Below are positions 1 through 7,900 of a stretch of 11,638 bases of DNA, piece after piece. Both the position numbers and the translations under genes were made by a program. Every line of letters starts with the position of its first letter. The stretch's first letter is position 1. The notes beneath the pieces are model-generated. The model was not told where the DNA came from and searched no databases. It saw nothing but the letters and a program-made list of their open reading frames with translations. The stretch is from JAAYDK01 sp964543935. Its GTDB lineage: Bacteria; Spirochaetota; Spirochaetia; Sphaerochaetales; Sphaerochaetaceae. The stretch covers positions 1-11,638 of the forward strand of contig CAZJAK010000072.1 of the NCBI GenBank assembly GCA_964543935.1. The letters are read 5' to 3'.

Positions 1-1
1 G

Positions 2-910
2 TTCGACATGATCGCCAAGGTCAGCAAGAGCGACGCCACCGTGCTCATCAGGGGTGAGAGTGGAACCGGTAAAGAACTGGTAGCCCAAGAAATCCATGAC
101 GGCAGCCAACGCTCGGCGATGCCCTTCGTGAAGGTCAACTGCGCCGCCCTGCCTCCCACCATCATCGAAAGCGAACTGTTCGGCCATGAGAAGGGGGCCT
201 TCAGCGGTGCCTACGCCATGCACAGAGGCCGGTTCGAACTGGCCGACAAAGGCACCCTGTTCTTGGACGAAATCGGTGAGTTGACCCCCCAGATGCAGGT
301 CAAGCTGCTCAGGGTCTTGCAGGAACATGAGTTCGAACGAGTGGGGGGATCTAAGACCATCAAGGTGGACGTGCGCATCATCGCCGCCACAAACCGCAAC
401 CTGGAAGAAGAATTGCGCAAAGGGACGTTCCGGGAAGACCTCTATTACCGCTTGAACGTGTTTCCGCTGCACATTCCGCCACTACGCGAGCGCAAATCGG
501 ACATCCTCCTGCTATGTGACCATTTCATCGAGAAATACAACAAGAAGAACAACCGCAATGTGAAGCGGATATCGAGCACGGCCATCGATCTGTTGATGAT
601 GTACCATTGGCCCGGCAACGTGCGCGAATTGGAAAACTGCATCGAGCGGTCGGTCATCATGAGCCAAGATGAAGTCATCCATGGCCACCTGTTGCCGCCA
701 ACCTTGCAGTCGGCCGAGTCCTCCAACACCCAATTCAAATCGACCTTGCAGGAAGCCCTCGACGCCCTTGAATACGAGCTCATCGCCGACGCCCTCAAGC
801 ATGCCCGCGGCAATTGTTCCAAAGCGGCGCGGTCATTGGGGATCACCGAACGGATCATGGGCTTGCGGATAGAAAAGTTTGGCTTTGACCCTCACAGGTA
901 CCGCTCATGA
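2..910 (+). CDS. nifA: NifA/NtrC-type sigma-54-dependent transcriptional activator, 5'-truncated by window edge
   Basis: Bacterial enhancer-binding protein that uses ATP hydrolysis to open sigma-54 RNA polymerase promoters. The reading frame is already open at position 2, so the N-terminal sensory domain (a GAF domain in NifA proteins) lies outside the window. Visible parts are the Walker A motif GESGTGKE (53-76), the sigma-54 contact loop as GAFSGA instead of the usual GAFTGA (194-211), Walker B with GTLFLDEIGEL (251-283), the ATNRNL/FREDLYYRLNVFPLHIPPLRER region (about 386-493), and WPGNVRELEN (about 608-640). A Fis-like helix-turn-helix follows (about 818-886). The C-terminal ERIMGLRIEKFGFDP is of the style I associate with NifA of anaerobes rather than with NtrC. 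The linker before the HTH lacks the Cys-x4-Cys of oxygen-sensitive alpha/beta-proteobacterial NifA. It sits just upstream of a sigma-54 promoter for amtB. Family assignment is very secure; NifA rather than another activator is likely but not proven without the N-terminus. Confidence 0.9.
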   Translation, partial: FDMIAKVSKSDATVLIRGESGTGKELVAQEIHDGSQRSAMPFVKVNCAALPPTIIESELFGHEKGAFSGAYAMHRGRFELADKGTLFLDEIGELTPQMQVKLLRVLQEHEFERVGGSKTIKVDVRIIAATNRNLEEELRKGTFREDLYYRLNVFPLHIPPLRERKSDILLLCDHFIEKYNKKNNRNVKRISSTAIDLLMMYHWPGNVRELENCIERSVIMSQDEVIHGHLLPPTLQSAESSNTQFKSTLQEALDALEYELIADALKHARGNCSKAARSLGITERIMGLRIEKFGFDPHRYRS

Positions 911-912
911 AG

Positions 913-958
913 CTACCATAATGTAGGACTGTATTGGTGCAGTCCTACATTATGGTAG
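913..958. repeat. Perfect 19-bp inverted repeat (hairpin) immediately after the activator gene
   Basis: The left arm CTACCATAATGTAGGACTG (913-931) is exactly reverse-complementary to the right arm at 940-958, with an 8-nt loop TATTGGTG (932-939) that may gain one more T-G wobble pair. It starts 2 nt after the activator's TGA. The stem is long and AT-rich, and it is not followed by a T-run (GAATTCATTG follows), so it is not a textbook intrinsic terminator, although a transcript would fold very stably. Each arm is itself an interrupted dyad: CTAC-N6-GTAG on the left (913-926) and CCTAC-N6-GTAGG on the right (944-959). It could be a terminator or 3'-end stabiliser, an operator, or a copy of a dispersed palindromic element. 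The structure is certain; the function is unknown. Confidence 0.85.
925..941 (+). promoter_or_regulatory. Possible NtrC-like enhancer site in the hairpin loop region
   Basis: AGGACTGTATTGGTGCA resembles the classical NtrC site TGCAC-N-GGTGCA. The right half GGTGCA is perfect and the left half keeps only three of six positions. It lies about 160 bp upstream of the sigma-54 promoter, a workable enhancer distance. Against it, the adjacent activator looks NifA-like rather than NtrC-like, and the match overlaps a hairpin that could create it by chance. Treat as a suggestion only. Confidence 0.2.
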
Positions 959-994
959 GAATTCATTGCGACGTCGGCAGCAACTCATTCAACT

Positions 995-1025
995 TGTCAC
1001 GTTCAATCCCTCTTTCGTCGTGACA
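995..1025. repeat. Short inverted repeat TGTCACG ... CGTGACA, possible operator
   Basis: TGTCACG (995-1001) and its exact reverse complement CGTGACA (1019-1025) are separated by 17 bp, so equivalent positions in the two half-sites are about two helical turns apart. It lies upstream of the TATAAT box and about 75 bp before the sigma-54 promoter, within the range where activators or repressors bind. The spacing does not fit the NifA upstream activator sequence TGT-N10-ACA. A 7-bp match of this kind can occur by chance. Confidence 0.3.
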
Positions 1026-1043
1026 TATCCATCTCAATATAAT
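1015..1043 (+). promoter_or_regulatory. Possible sigma-70-type promoter with perfect -10 box
   Basis: A perfect TATAAT lies at 1038-1043 in the gap before amtB. The hexamer at the usual -35 distance (TCGTCG, 1015-1020) is poor. The better-looking GTGACA (1020-1025) is only 12 bp away, too close for a standard promoter. If active, it would need an activator, or it would give basal expression of the amtB operon next to the sigma-54 promoter. The box may be chance in this relatively AT-rich stretch. Confidence 0.25.
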
Positions 1044-1097
1044 ACCACCAATTGTATCACACCTCTGCGTATCGACCTTATCATGGGGACACACCAC

Positions 1098-1115
1098 TTG
1101 GCACGCCTCCTGCAT
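1098..1115 (+). promoter_or_regulatory. Sigma-54 (-24/-12) promoter of the amtB operon
   Basis: TTGGCACGCCTCCTGCAT matches the sigma-54 consensus TTGGCACG-N4-TTGCAT with one difference (C for the first T of TTGC). The invariant GG (1100-1101) and GC (1112-1113) doublets are exactly 12 bp apart, as sigma-54 requires. The predicted transcription start is near 1125, giving a leader of about 25 nt before the amtB start codon. A sigma-54 activator is encoded directly upstream. This fits nitrogen-limitation control of ammonium transport and assimilation genes, as is well established for amtB/glnK elsewhere. Confidence 0.88.
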
Positions 1116-1136
1116 ATCCAAACCCAAGTAATTCTC

Positions 1137-1142
1137 AGGAGG
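1137..1142 (+). promoter_or_regulatory. Ribosome binding site AGGAGG of amtB (fixes start at 1150)
   Basis: A consensus AGGAGG lies 1 nt before an ATG at 1144 and 7 nt before the ATG at 1150. Only the second has workable spacing, so amtB is started at 1150. This also gives a cleaner signal peptide beginning MKHR. Confidence 0.8.
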
Positions 1143-1149
1143 TATGCGC

Positions 1150-2472
1150 ATGAAGCACCGTATCGTAGCTTTGGCAGTGATGTTGGGCATGTCTTGCTCA
1201 ACGGCATTATGGGCCGACGAACTGACAACCACCGTGGCTGCTCACCAAAGCGCCCTCGACATGATCTGGCTGTTGGTTGCCGCCAGCTTGGTGTTCTTCA
1301 TGCAAGCGGGGTTCGCCATGGTGGAAGTCGGCCTGACGCGGGCCAAGAATGCCGGGAACATCATCATGAAGAACCTGATGGATTTCTGCGTGGGCTCATT
1401 GGTCTTCTGGATGGTGGGATGGGCTTTCATGTACGGAAGCTCGTTCCATGGCCTGCTCGGCCTTTCACAGTTCTTCCTCCCGACTACCGATCCGATCCTG
1501 ATGCGCGACTGGATGTTCCAAGTGGTGTTCGCAGCGACCTCGGCGACCATCGTCTCCGGCGCCATGGCTGAACGGACCAGGTTCAGCGCCTACCTGCTCT
1601 ACAGCGTTGTCATCTCTGCTGTGATTTATCCGGTGTCCGGACATTGGATATGGGGTGGCGGCTGGCTGAGCAGGCTGGGGTTCCATGATTTTGCCGGTTC
1701 CACGGTCGTCCATTCGGTCGGCGGCTGGGCCGCCCTCATGGGAGCACGGGCGGTCGGACCGCGCATCGGCAAGTATGTCGGTGAAGGATCCACCATGACA
1801 TCGAAACCCATCCTTGGCCACAACCTTCCGCTGGCGAGCTTGGGAGTGTTCATCCTCTGGTTTGGATGGTACGGCTTCAATCCAGGCTCCACCTTGAGCG
1901 GCAGCGATCCCATCATGGCCGTGGCGGCTGTCACGACCACCCTGAGCGCCTCAAGCGGAGCGGTGGCCGCCATGATCTTGTCATGGATCAAATACGGGAA
2001 ACCCGATGTGAGCATGTCGCTCAACGGTGCTTTGGCCGGGTTGGTCGGCATCACCGCCGCCACTGCCGTCACCACACCGTCTACCTCGATCATCATCGGC
2101 GCTGCTGCAGGCTTGTTGGTGGTGTTTTCAATCGAGTTCATCGACAAGGTTTTGCACATCGATGATCCAGTCGGAGCAATCAGCGTCCATTGTGTGTGCG
2201 GGATGTGGGGCACGCTCGCAGTCGGGCTCTTCGGTTCGACCCCCTCTGTACGTGGCCTGTTCTTTGGCGGCGGTTTCAGGCAGCTTGGCATTCAAGCACT
2301 GGGCATAGTGGCCGTGGGAGCCTGGGTGGCCATCACCACCGGCACATTGTTCGCCTTGCTCAAACGGTACGATGCCTTGCGGGTTGGACGGCATGAGGAA
2401 CTAGCCGGCTTGGATCTGACCGAGCACAGCACCGAATCATACAGTGGTTTCCAGATTTTCAGCACGATGTAA
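1150..2472 (+). CDS. amtB: Ammonium transporter AmtB (Amt/MEP/Rh family)
   Basis: Inner-membrane trimeric channel for ammonium uptake, 440 aa, normal length for the family. A probable cleavable signal peptide covers residues 1-22 (MKHRIVALAVMLGMSCSTALWA), as in many Amt proteins of Gram-negative bacteria. About eleven hydrophobic segments follow. Family hallmarks are GFAMVEVGLTRAKNAGNI near the N-terminus, HWIWGGGWL (about 165-173), DFAGSTVVH with the conserved Asp180 and the first pore His188, WFGWYGFNPGS, and the second pore His347 in ISVHCVCGMWGT. So the substrate-recruiting and twin-His pore residues are all present. It is the first gene behind a sigma-54 promoter and is followed 17 bp later by a PII gene, the classic amtB-glnK pairing in which PII plugs the channel when ammonium is plentiful. 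The order here is amtB first, PII second. The C-terminal tail (about 415-440) faces the cytoplasm and would be the PII contact. Very confident. Confidence 0.97.
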   Translation: MKHRIVALAVMLGMSCSTALWADELTTTVAAHQSALDMIWLLVAASLVFFMQAGFAMVEVGLTRAKNAGNIIMKNLMDFCVGSLVFWMVGWAFMYGSSFHGLLGLSQFFLPTTDPILMRDWMFQVVFAATSATIVSGAMAERTRFSAYLLYSVVISAVIYPVSGHWIWGGGWLSRLGFHDFAGSTVVHSVGGWAALMGARAVGPRIGKYVGEGSTMTSKPILGHNLPLASLGVFILWFGWYGFNPGSTLSGSDPIMAVAAVTTTLSASSGAVAAMILSWIKYGKPDVSMSLNGALAGLVGITAATAVTTPSTSIIIGAAAGLLVVFSIEFIDKVLHIDDPVGAISVHCVCGMWGTLAVGLFGSTPSVRGLFFGGGFRQLGIQALGIVAVGAWVAITTGTLFALLKRYDALRVGRHEELAGLDLTEHSTESYSGFQIFSTM

Positions 2473-2489
2473 CAAAGTGAGGATGAACC

Positions 2490-2831
2490 ATGAAACTGAT
2501 CATCGCCTATATCCAGCCCGACAAGCTCAACGATGTGAAACAGGAGTTGTACCGTCGTGAGATTTACAAGATCTCCGTCTCGAACTCGCTCGGATGCGGT
2601 CAACAAAAAGGCTACAAGGAGGTCTACCGCGGCATCGATGTCGAGGTGAACCTGTTGAAAAAGGTCCGCATTGAAATTGCAGTGAACGACAGCTTTGTCG
2701 AAGCGACGGTCCAGGCGATCCTTGCCTCAGCAGGCACAAACACCATCGGAGACGGCAAGATTTTCGTTCTGCCCATAGAACAGTGCATCCGGATCAGGAA
2801 CCGCGAGAGCGGTTCGCTGGCAATCGGATGA
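2490..2831 (+). CDS. glnK: PII nitrogen regulatory protein (GlnB/GlnK family) lacking Tyr51
   Basis: Small trimeric signal protein of 113 aa that binds ATP/ADP and 2-oxoglutarate and controls AmtB and nitrogen enzymes or regulators. The start MKLIIAYIQPDKL is the usual PII first strand. The T-loop reads GCGQQKGYKEVYRGIDVEV (residues 35-53), and Tyr46 is kept. Position 51, the uridylylated Tyr of proteobacterial PII, is Val, so GlnD-type uridylylation at this site is not possible. The B-loop TNTIGDGKIFV (83-93) and the C-terminal RIR (101-103) that contact the nucleotide are intact. The GAGGAT ribosome site is well placed, 17 bp after amtB. Signalling therefore probably works through ligand binding alone. 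Pairing with amtB supports a GlnK-like role; the glnB versus glnK name is a matter of convention here. Confidence 0.95.
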   Translation: MKLIIAYIQPDKLNDVKQELYRREIYKISVSNSLGCGQQKGYKEVYRGIDVEVNLLKKVRIEIAVNDSFVEATVQAILASAGTNTIGDGKIFVLPIEQCIRIRNRESGSLAIG

Positions 2832-2847
2832 AGTACCACACCAGCAT

Positions 2848-2853
2848 AGGAGA
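2848..2853 (+). promoter_or_regulatory. Ribosome binding site AGGAGA of glnN (fixes start at 2861)
   Basis: AGGAGA lies 7 nt before the ATG at 2861, where the protein begins MTNPVDFSK. Two in-frame upstream ATGs, at 2783 and 2828, lie inside or overlap the PII gene and have no ribosome site at the right distance. The 2828 ATG does overlap the PII stop as ATGA, so a coupled longer form cannot be wholly excluded. Confidence 0.7.
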
Positions 2854-2860
2854 AACCAGC

Positions 2861-4984
2861 ATGACCAATCCAGTCGATTTTTCAAAGACCACGATCGCCG
2901 ACATCTATGGTACCAACTGCTTCAGCGATTCGGTGATGAAAGAGCACCTCCCGAAAAAAACGTATGACGAACTCAATGCTGTCCAGCACGGCCGGCTTCC
3001 CCTCTCGTTACCCGCTGCCGAAGTGATCGCCAAAGCAATGAAGGATTGGGCGATCGCCAAAGGAGCTACCCATTTCACCCATTGGTTCCAACCCCTGACT
3101 GGCTTGACTGCTGAGAAACACGATGCATTCCTCTCGCCATGCCACGATGGGACCGTCTTGGTGGAATTCAGCGGCAAAGACCTCATCCAAGGCGAACCGG
3201 ACGCCTCTTCGTTTCCCAACGGAGGCTTGCGGGCCACCTTCGAGGCACGCGGCTACACCGCTTGGGACACCACCTCGCCGGCTGTCATCAGGGACGCCAA
3301 CGGTGTGAAGACCCTCTCCATCCCGACCGCGTTCGTCTCCTACCACGGTGAGGCGCTCGACAAGAAGGTTCCGCTATTGCGTTCGATGGCGGCCTTGGAA
3401 AAACAGGTCCTGAGGGTCTTGAAAGCCTTGGGGAACACGACGGCCACGCGGGCTTTCACCAATGTAGGACCCGAGCAGGAATACTTCCTCGTCGACTCGG
3501 CCTTGTACGAACAGCGCCCCGACCTGCGTTTGTGCGGCCGGACCGTGTACGGGACGATGAGCCCCAAAGGCCAAGAGATGGAGGACCACTACTTCGGCGC
3601 CATCAAGGAACGGGTGGCCCATTTCATGGCCGAATTGAACGTCCAGTTGTGGAAACTGGGCATCTCGGCCAAAACCCAGCACAACGAAGTGGCCCCGAAC
3701 CAGTTCGAGCTCGCCTCGGTCTATGAATCGGCCAACATATCGACCGATGCCAACCAATTGTTGATGGACGTGATCAAGACGGTGGCCTGCCACCACGGCA
3801 TGGTGGCGCTGCTGCATGAGAAACCGTTCGCCGGGGTCAATGGCTCGGGCAAGCACAACAACTGGTCGATCGCGACCGATGACGGACAAAACCTGCTCAG
3901 TCCTGGCGAAAGCCCCGAGGAAAACGAACAGTTTCTCGTATTCCTCACCTCGATCATCAAAGCGGTAGACGTCTATGCCACATTGTTGCGCATCTCAACC
4001 GCCACCGCCGGCAACGACCACCGCCTGGGAGCCAATGAAGCGCCCCCGGCCATCATCTCGATTTTCCTTGGCGATCAGTTGACCGAGATTCTCGAGTGCA
4101 TTTCGCAAGCACGCCGGTCGGGCAAGCGCAACGGCCAACTGATGGAGACCGGCCTGGTCTCGATACCGAGTTTTCCCAAAGATGCCATCGACCGCAACAG
4201 GACCTCGCCGTTTGCGTTCACCGGCAACAAGTTCGAATTCAGGATGGTGGGCTCCTCACAATCGCTGGCCGGTCCCAACGCTATGCTCAACGCAGCTGTC
4301 GCCGACGTGCTGTGCGAGGTGGCCGACCGCTTGGAAGCCACCAGCGACGTGCGCACCGAAGCCCAAACGATCATTAAGGAATTTTATGACGGCCACAAAC
4401 GGATCGTATTCAACGGAAACGGTTATTCAGAAGCATGGGTGGCCGAAGCCCGCGCCCGCGGATTGGAAAATCTTGATTGCACCGTCGAGGCTCTGGCCCA
4501 TCTGACGGACAGCACCTATGTCGCCATGCTCGAAAAACACCACATCCTCTCTGCCTTGGAACTCCATTCCCGGCAAGAAATCTATTTGGAGACGTACTGC
4601 AAACAGATATCCATCGAAGCCAACGTGATGATCGAGATGGCCTGCGGCAACATGATCGCTGCAGCCAACCGCTATGTGCATGAACTGCTTGCCTCGGTAG
4701 CGCTCCAGGAGGCGCACGGCATCCACTCGACCCATCTCAAGGCTCTCGCCTCCTCCATCGTCTCCTGCATCGATGCGACCATCGAGCACGCCACGGCGTT
4801 GGAAGCCGAAGTGCATGCCGCCCATGCCCTCGAAGGCGGGACGCTCGAACAAGCACGCTGTTTCAGGACACGGGTGGTACCGGCCATGACATGCCTGCGG
4901 TCATCGGCCGACGAACTCGAACGACTCGTCGACCGCTCGTTCTGGCCGTACCCATCGTACGAAGACTTGTTGTTCCGGTTGTGA
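2861..4984 (+). CDS. glnN: Type III glutamine synthetase (GSIII, GlnN)
   Basis: Makes glutamine from glutamate, ammonium and ATP as a large dodecamer. The 707-aa length is typical of GSIII and far above GSI (about 470 aa). The N-terminal GSIII-specific part contains THWFQPLTG, FSGKDLIQGEPDASSFPNGG and RATFEARGYTAWD, which are strongly diagnostic. The catalytic core contains HNEVAPNQFE (Asn275 onward, metal and substrate site), NGSGKHNNWS (Asn327 onward, ATP/glutamate site), ANEAPPAIISIFLG, and NRTSPFAFTGNKFEFRMVGSS (from Asn446). A C-terminal helical domain rich in Ala and His (about 600-707) follows. The adenylylation Tyr of GSI is not expected in this family, so control is probably transcriptional (sigma-54) and by PII or small inhibitors. 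It lies 29 bp after the PII gene and 13 bp before gltB. The reading frame is complete, with no damage. Confidence 0.97.
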   Translation: MTNPVDFSKTTIADIYGTNCFSDSVMKEHLPKKTYDELNAVQHGRLPLSLPAAEVIAKAMKDWAIAKGATHFTHWFQPLTGLTAEKHDAFLSPCHDGTVLVEFSGKDLIQGEPDASSFPNGGLRATFEARGYTAWDTTSPAVIRDANGVKTLSIPTAFVSYHGEALDKKVPLLRSMAALEKQVLRVLKALGNTTATRAFTNVGPEQEYFLVDSALYEQRPDLRLCGRTVYGTMSPKGQEMEDHYFGAIKERVAHFMAELNVQLWKLGISAKTQHNEVAPNQFELASVYESANISTDANQLLMDVIKTVACHHGMVALLHEKPFAGVNGSGKHNNWSIATDDGQNLLSPGESPEENEQFLVFLTSIIKAVDVYATLLRISTATAGNDHRLGANEAPPAIISIFLGDQLTEILECISQARRSGKRNGQLMETGLVSIPSFPKDAIDRNRTSPFAFTGNKFEFRMVGSSQSLAGPNAMLNAAVADVLCEVADRLEATSDVRTEAQTIIKEFYDGHKRIVFNGNGYSEAWVAEARARGLENLDCTVEALAHLTDSTYVAMLEKHHILSALELHSRQEIYLETYCKQISIEANVMIEMACGNMIAAANRYVHELLASVALQEAHGIHSTHLKALASSIVSCIDATIEHATALEAEVHAAHALEGGTLEQARCFRTRVVPAMTCLRSSADELERLVDRSFWPYPSYEDLLFRL

Positions 4985-4997
4985 TGGGAGACATGCC

Positions 4998-7900
4998 ATG
5001 GCACATGACGATTCACCCGCACACCAACAGACGAGTCAGGCACCCGGTCAAGCGGATGCACGCATCCGCTTCATGCAAGACGGTTCCTACGGTTTGTGCC
5101 GCAAGGAGTTCGAACATGACAGTTGTGGCGTCGGCTTCGTTGCCCGTCTTGACGGCCAAGCGAATCACGCAGTAGTGACCGATGCCCTGAAGGTGCTCAC
5201 ACGGATGCAACACCGTGGAGCTGTCGGGGGAGATGAGCAAACCGGGGACGGCTCGGGTATCATGATTCTCATCCCCGACCAGTTTTTCCGCCGGGTTCTC
5301 GCCCCTGTCGGACTGCCTCCGGCAGGGCAATACGCTGTGGGGATGTTCTTCTTGCCACCCGATCCGGCACAAGGGCAGCGATGCCAGGACTCGGTCGAGG
5401 CAACCTGCCGGCAAGCAGGCTTCGAACTGCTGGCCTGGCGTTCCGTCCCGGTAGCCAGCGAGGTCTTGGGATCCTTCGCCCGCACGACCGAACCGGTCAT
5501 CGCCCAAGCCTTCTTGAGCACCCGATCCTTGGGCAATGACGTGTTGCAGCGTTCGTTGTATGTCCTGCGCAGGCGCATAGAAAAACAGCTCGCAGATGCA
5601 AGCCCGTTCTATGTCTGCAGCCTGTCCGCCACCGTGATCGTTTATAAAGGGATGCTGACCCCGCGGCAAGTCGGGCAGTACTACCCCGACCTTTCCGATG
5701 AGGAATTCACCAGCCCGTTTTGCATCGTCCACTCCCGTTTCTCCACCAACACCCTGCCGCAGTGGCGTCTGGCGCAACCGTTCCGCCAGGTGGCCCACAA
5801 TGGCGAATTCAACACCATCAAGGCCAACATCAACCGCCAACGCAACCGCGAGGGTTTCATGACTTCCCGGCTGCTTGGCGAGGACCTTAGCCAGATCATT
5901 CCTGTCATCGACGAGAGCGCCAGTGATTCGGCCATGTTCGACAATGTGCTCGAGTTGTTCGTCATGGCCGGGCGCAGCATCCCCCATGTCATGATGATGA
6001 TGATCCCGGAAGCGTGCTCGGCCGAGATTCCGATGAGCGCCGACAAGCGGGCTTTTTATGAGTACCACTCGCCCATCATGGAACCGTGGGACGGTCCGGC
6101 CGCAGTGGTGTTCACCGATGGTCGCTACATAGGGGCGACATTGGACCGCAATGGATTGCGGCCGGCCCGCTATGCCATCACTAGGGATGGCCTGATCGTG
6201 CTGGCATCCGAAGCAGGGGTCCTGGACCTGGATGACAGTACGATAGCCAGCAAAGGCCGCCTGCAACCAGGCAAGATGTTCATCGTCGACCTGCACCAAC
6301 ACTGTGTGATTCCCGACAACGTGATCAAAGCCAAAATTTCTCGGCAACATCCGTACCGGCGCTGGGTCAAGGACAGCCGCATCGAACTACGTGGTTTGTT
6401 CAATCCGTCGGGAGTCCCCGCTCTTGAACCACAAGAGCTGTTGGAGAAGCAGATCTTGTTCGGATATACCGACGAGGACCTCAAAACCATCCTCGTGCCG
6501 ATGGCTGGTCAAGGGCAAGAGGCGATCGGTTCGATGGGCAACGACACTGGCTTGGCGGTCCTATCCGACCAAAGCGAGTTGTTGTTCAACTATTTCAAAC
6601 AGATGTTCGCCCAAGTGACCAACCCACCCATCGACCCGTTGCGGGAGCAGGTGATGATGTCGTTGGAGAGTTTTATCGAGAACGCCAGCAATCCACTCGA
6701 TGTGGACCAACGCCAGTACCGCAGCTTGCAGCTCAGCCATCCCATCCTCAGCGCACGCGATCTGGACCGCATCCGTAGCAATGCCCATGAGGACTTGGCG
6801 GCAGCAGACATCGACATGACCTTTGAACCGGACGAGAGCGGGCATTCCTTATCGGAAGCGATGCAACGGATCTGCCGTCAAGCCGAGGCCTTGGCCGACC
6901 AAGGAGTGTCGCTGATGATCCTCACCGACCGCCAAGCCGGAGTCGGCAAAGCGCCCATCCCTTCCTTGCTGGCAGTCTCCGGACTCCACCAGTACATGGT
7001 GGAACGCAAAAAACGGGGAGGCATCGGCATCATCGCCGAGGCTGGAGACATCCGCGAAGTGTTCCATTACGCCCTTCACCTTGCCTTCGGTTGCGATGCC
7101 ATGTGCCCCTATTTGGCGTTCTCGACGGTGCGGCAGTTGGCAGAGGAGGGCAAGCTCGGCCGGCTTTCGCCAGAACAGGCTGCCGACAATTATGTCAACG
7201 CCGTGAAAAAAGGATTGTTGAAAACGTTCAGCCGGATGGGCATTTCAACGTTGCACAGCTTTTTCATCAGCCAATCGTTCGAAGCGGTCGGATTGGGAAA
7301 AGACCTTGTCGACACCTACTTCAAAGGAACCATCTCGCGCATCGGAGGCATCGGACTGAACGAACTTGCCTGGGAAGTGATGCAACGCCACGGCAAGGCC
7401 TACCCTGCCGATGGCGACAAGCCAGTTTTGCGCGAACCTGGCGGAGCCTACCGCTTGCGGCGTGACAGCGTGCCCCATTACTGGTCGCCAGCATCCATCA
7501 CGTTGTTGCAACAAGCCACCCGCCAAGCCGATTATTCCTTGTTCAAGCGCTTTTCAGCCGCCATGGACGAATCCTACCGGACCAATGGCGAATTGCGGGG
7601 TTTGTTGGATTTCGCCGAGACGACCCCGGTTCCGCTCGAGGAGGTGGAACCGGTCGAAGCCATCACGCGCAGGTTTGTCTCGGCAGCCATGTCGATCGGT
7701 TCGATCGGACGGGAGGCCCATGAGACCGTCGCCATCGCCATGAACCGAATCGGGGCCAAGAGCAATTGCGGCGAAGGCGGTGAGGACCCCGAGCGCTCCA
7801 TCCCGCTACCCAACGGCGACAGCATGCGTTCGCGCATCAAGCAGGTCGCCTCCGGCCGTTTTGGAGTCACCACTGCCTACTTGATGAGTGCGGATGAAAT

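Noticed and set aside
911..1097. NifA upstream activator sequence TGT-N10-ACA
   Set aside because: I tested the ACA and TGT triplets in the gap and none pairs at the required 10-bp spacing.
966..1571. Plus-strand open frame of 201 codons spanning the gap and the start of amtB
   Set aside because: It runs through the sigma-54 promoter and the signal peptide region of amtB in another frame, and the product is Arg/His-rich without any domain.
2783..2860. Earlier in-frame starts for glnN at 2783 or 2828
   Set aside because: They overlap the PII gene and lack a suitably spaced ribosome site, whereas 2861 has AGGAGA 7 nt upstream.
5013..6350. Open frame of 445 codons on the minus strand inside gltB
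   Set aside because: It lies opposite the strongly conserved amidotransferase domain of gltB and its translation shows no recognisable domain. Long antisense frames are expected from the codon bias of this GC-rich gene.
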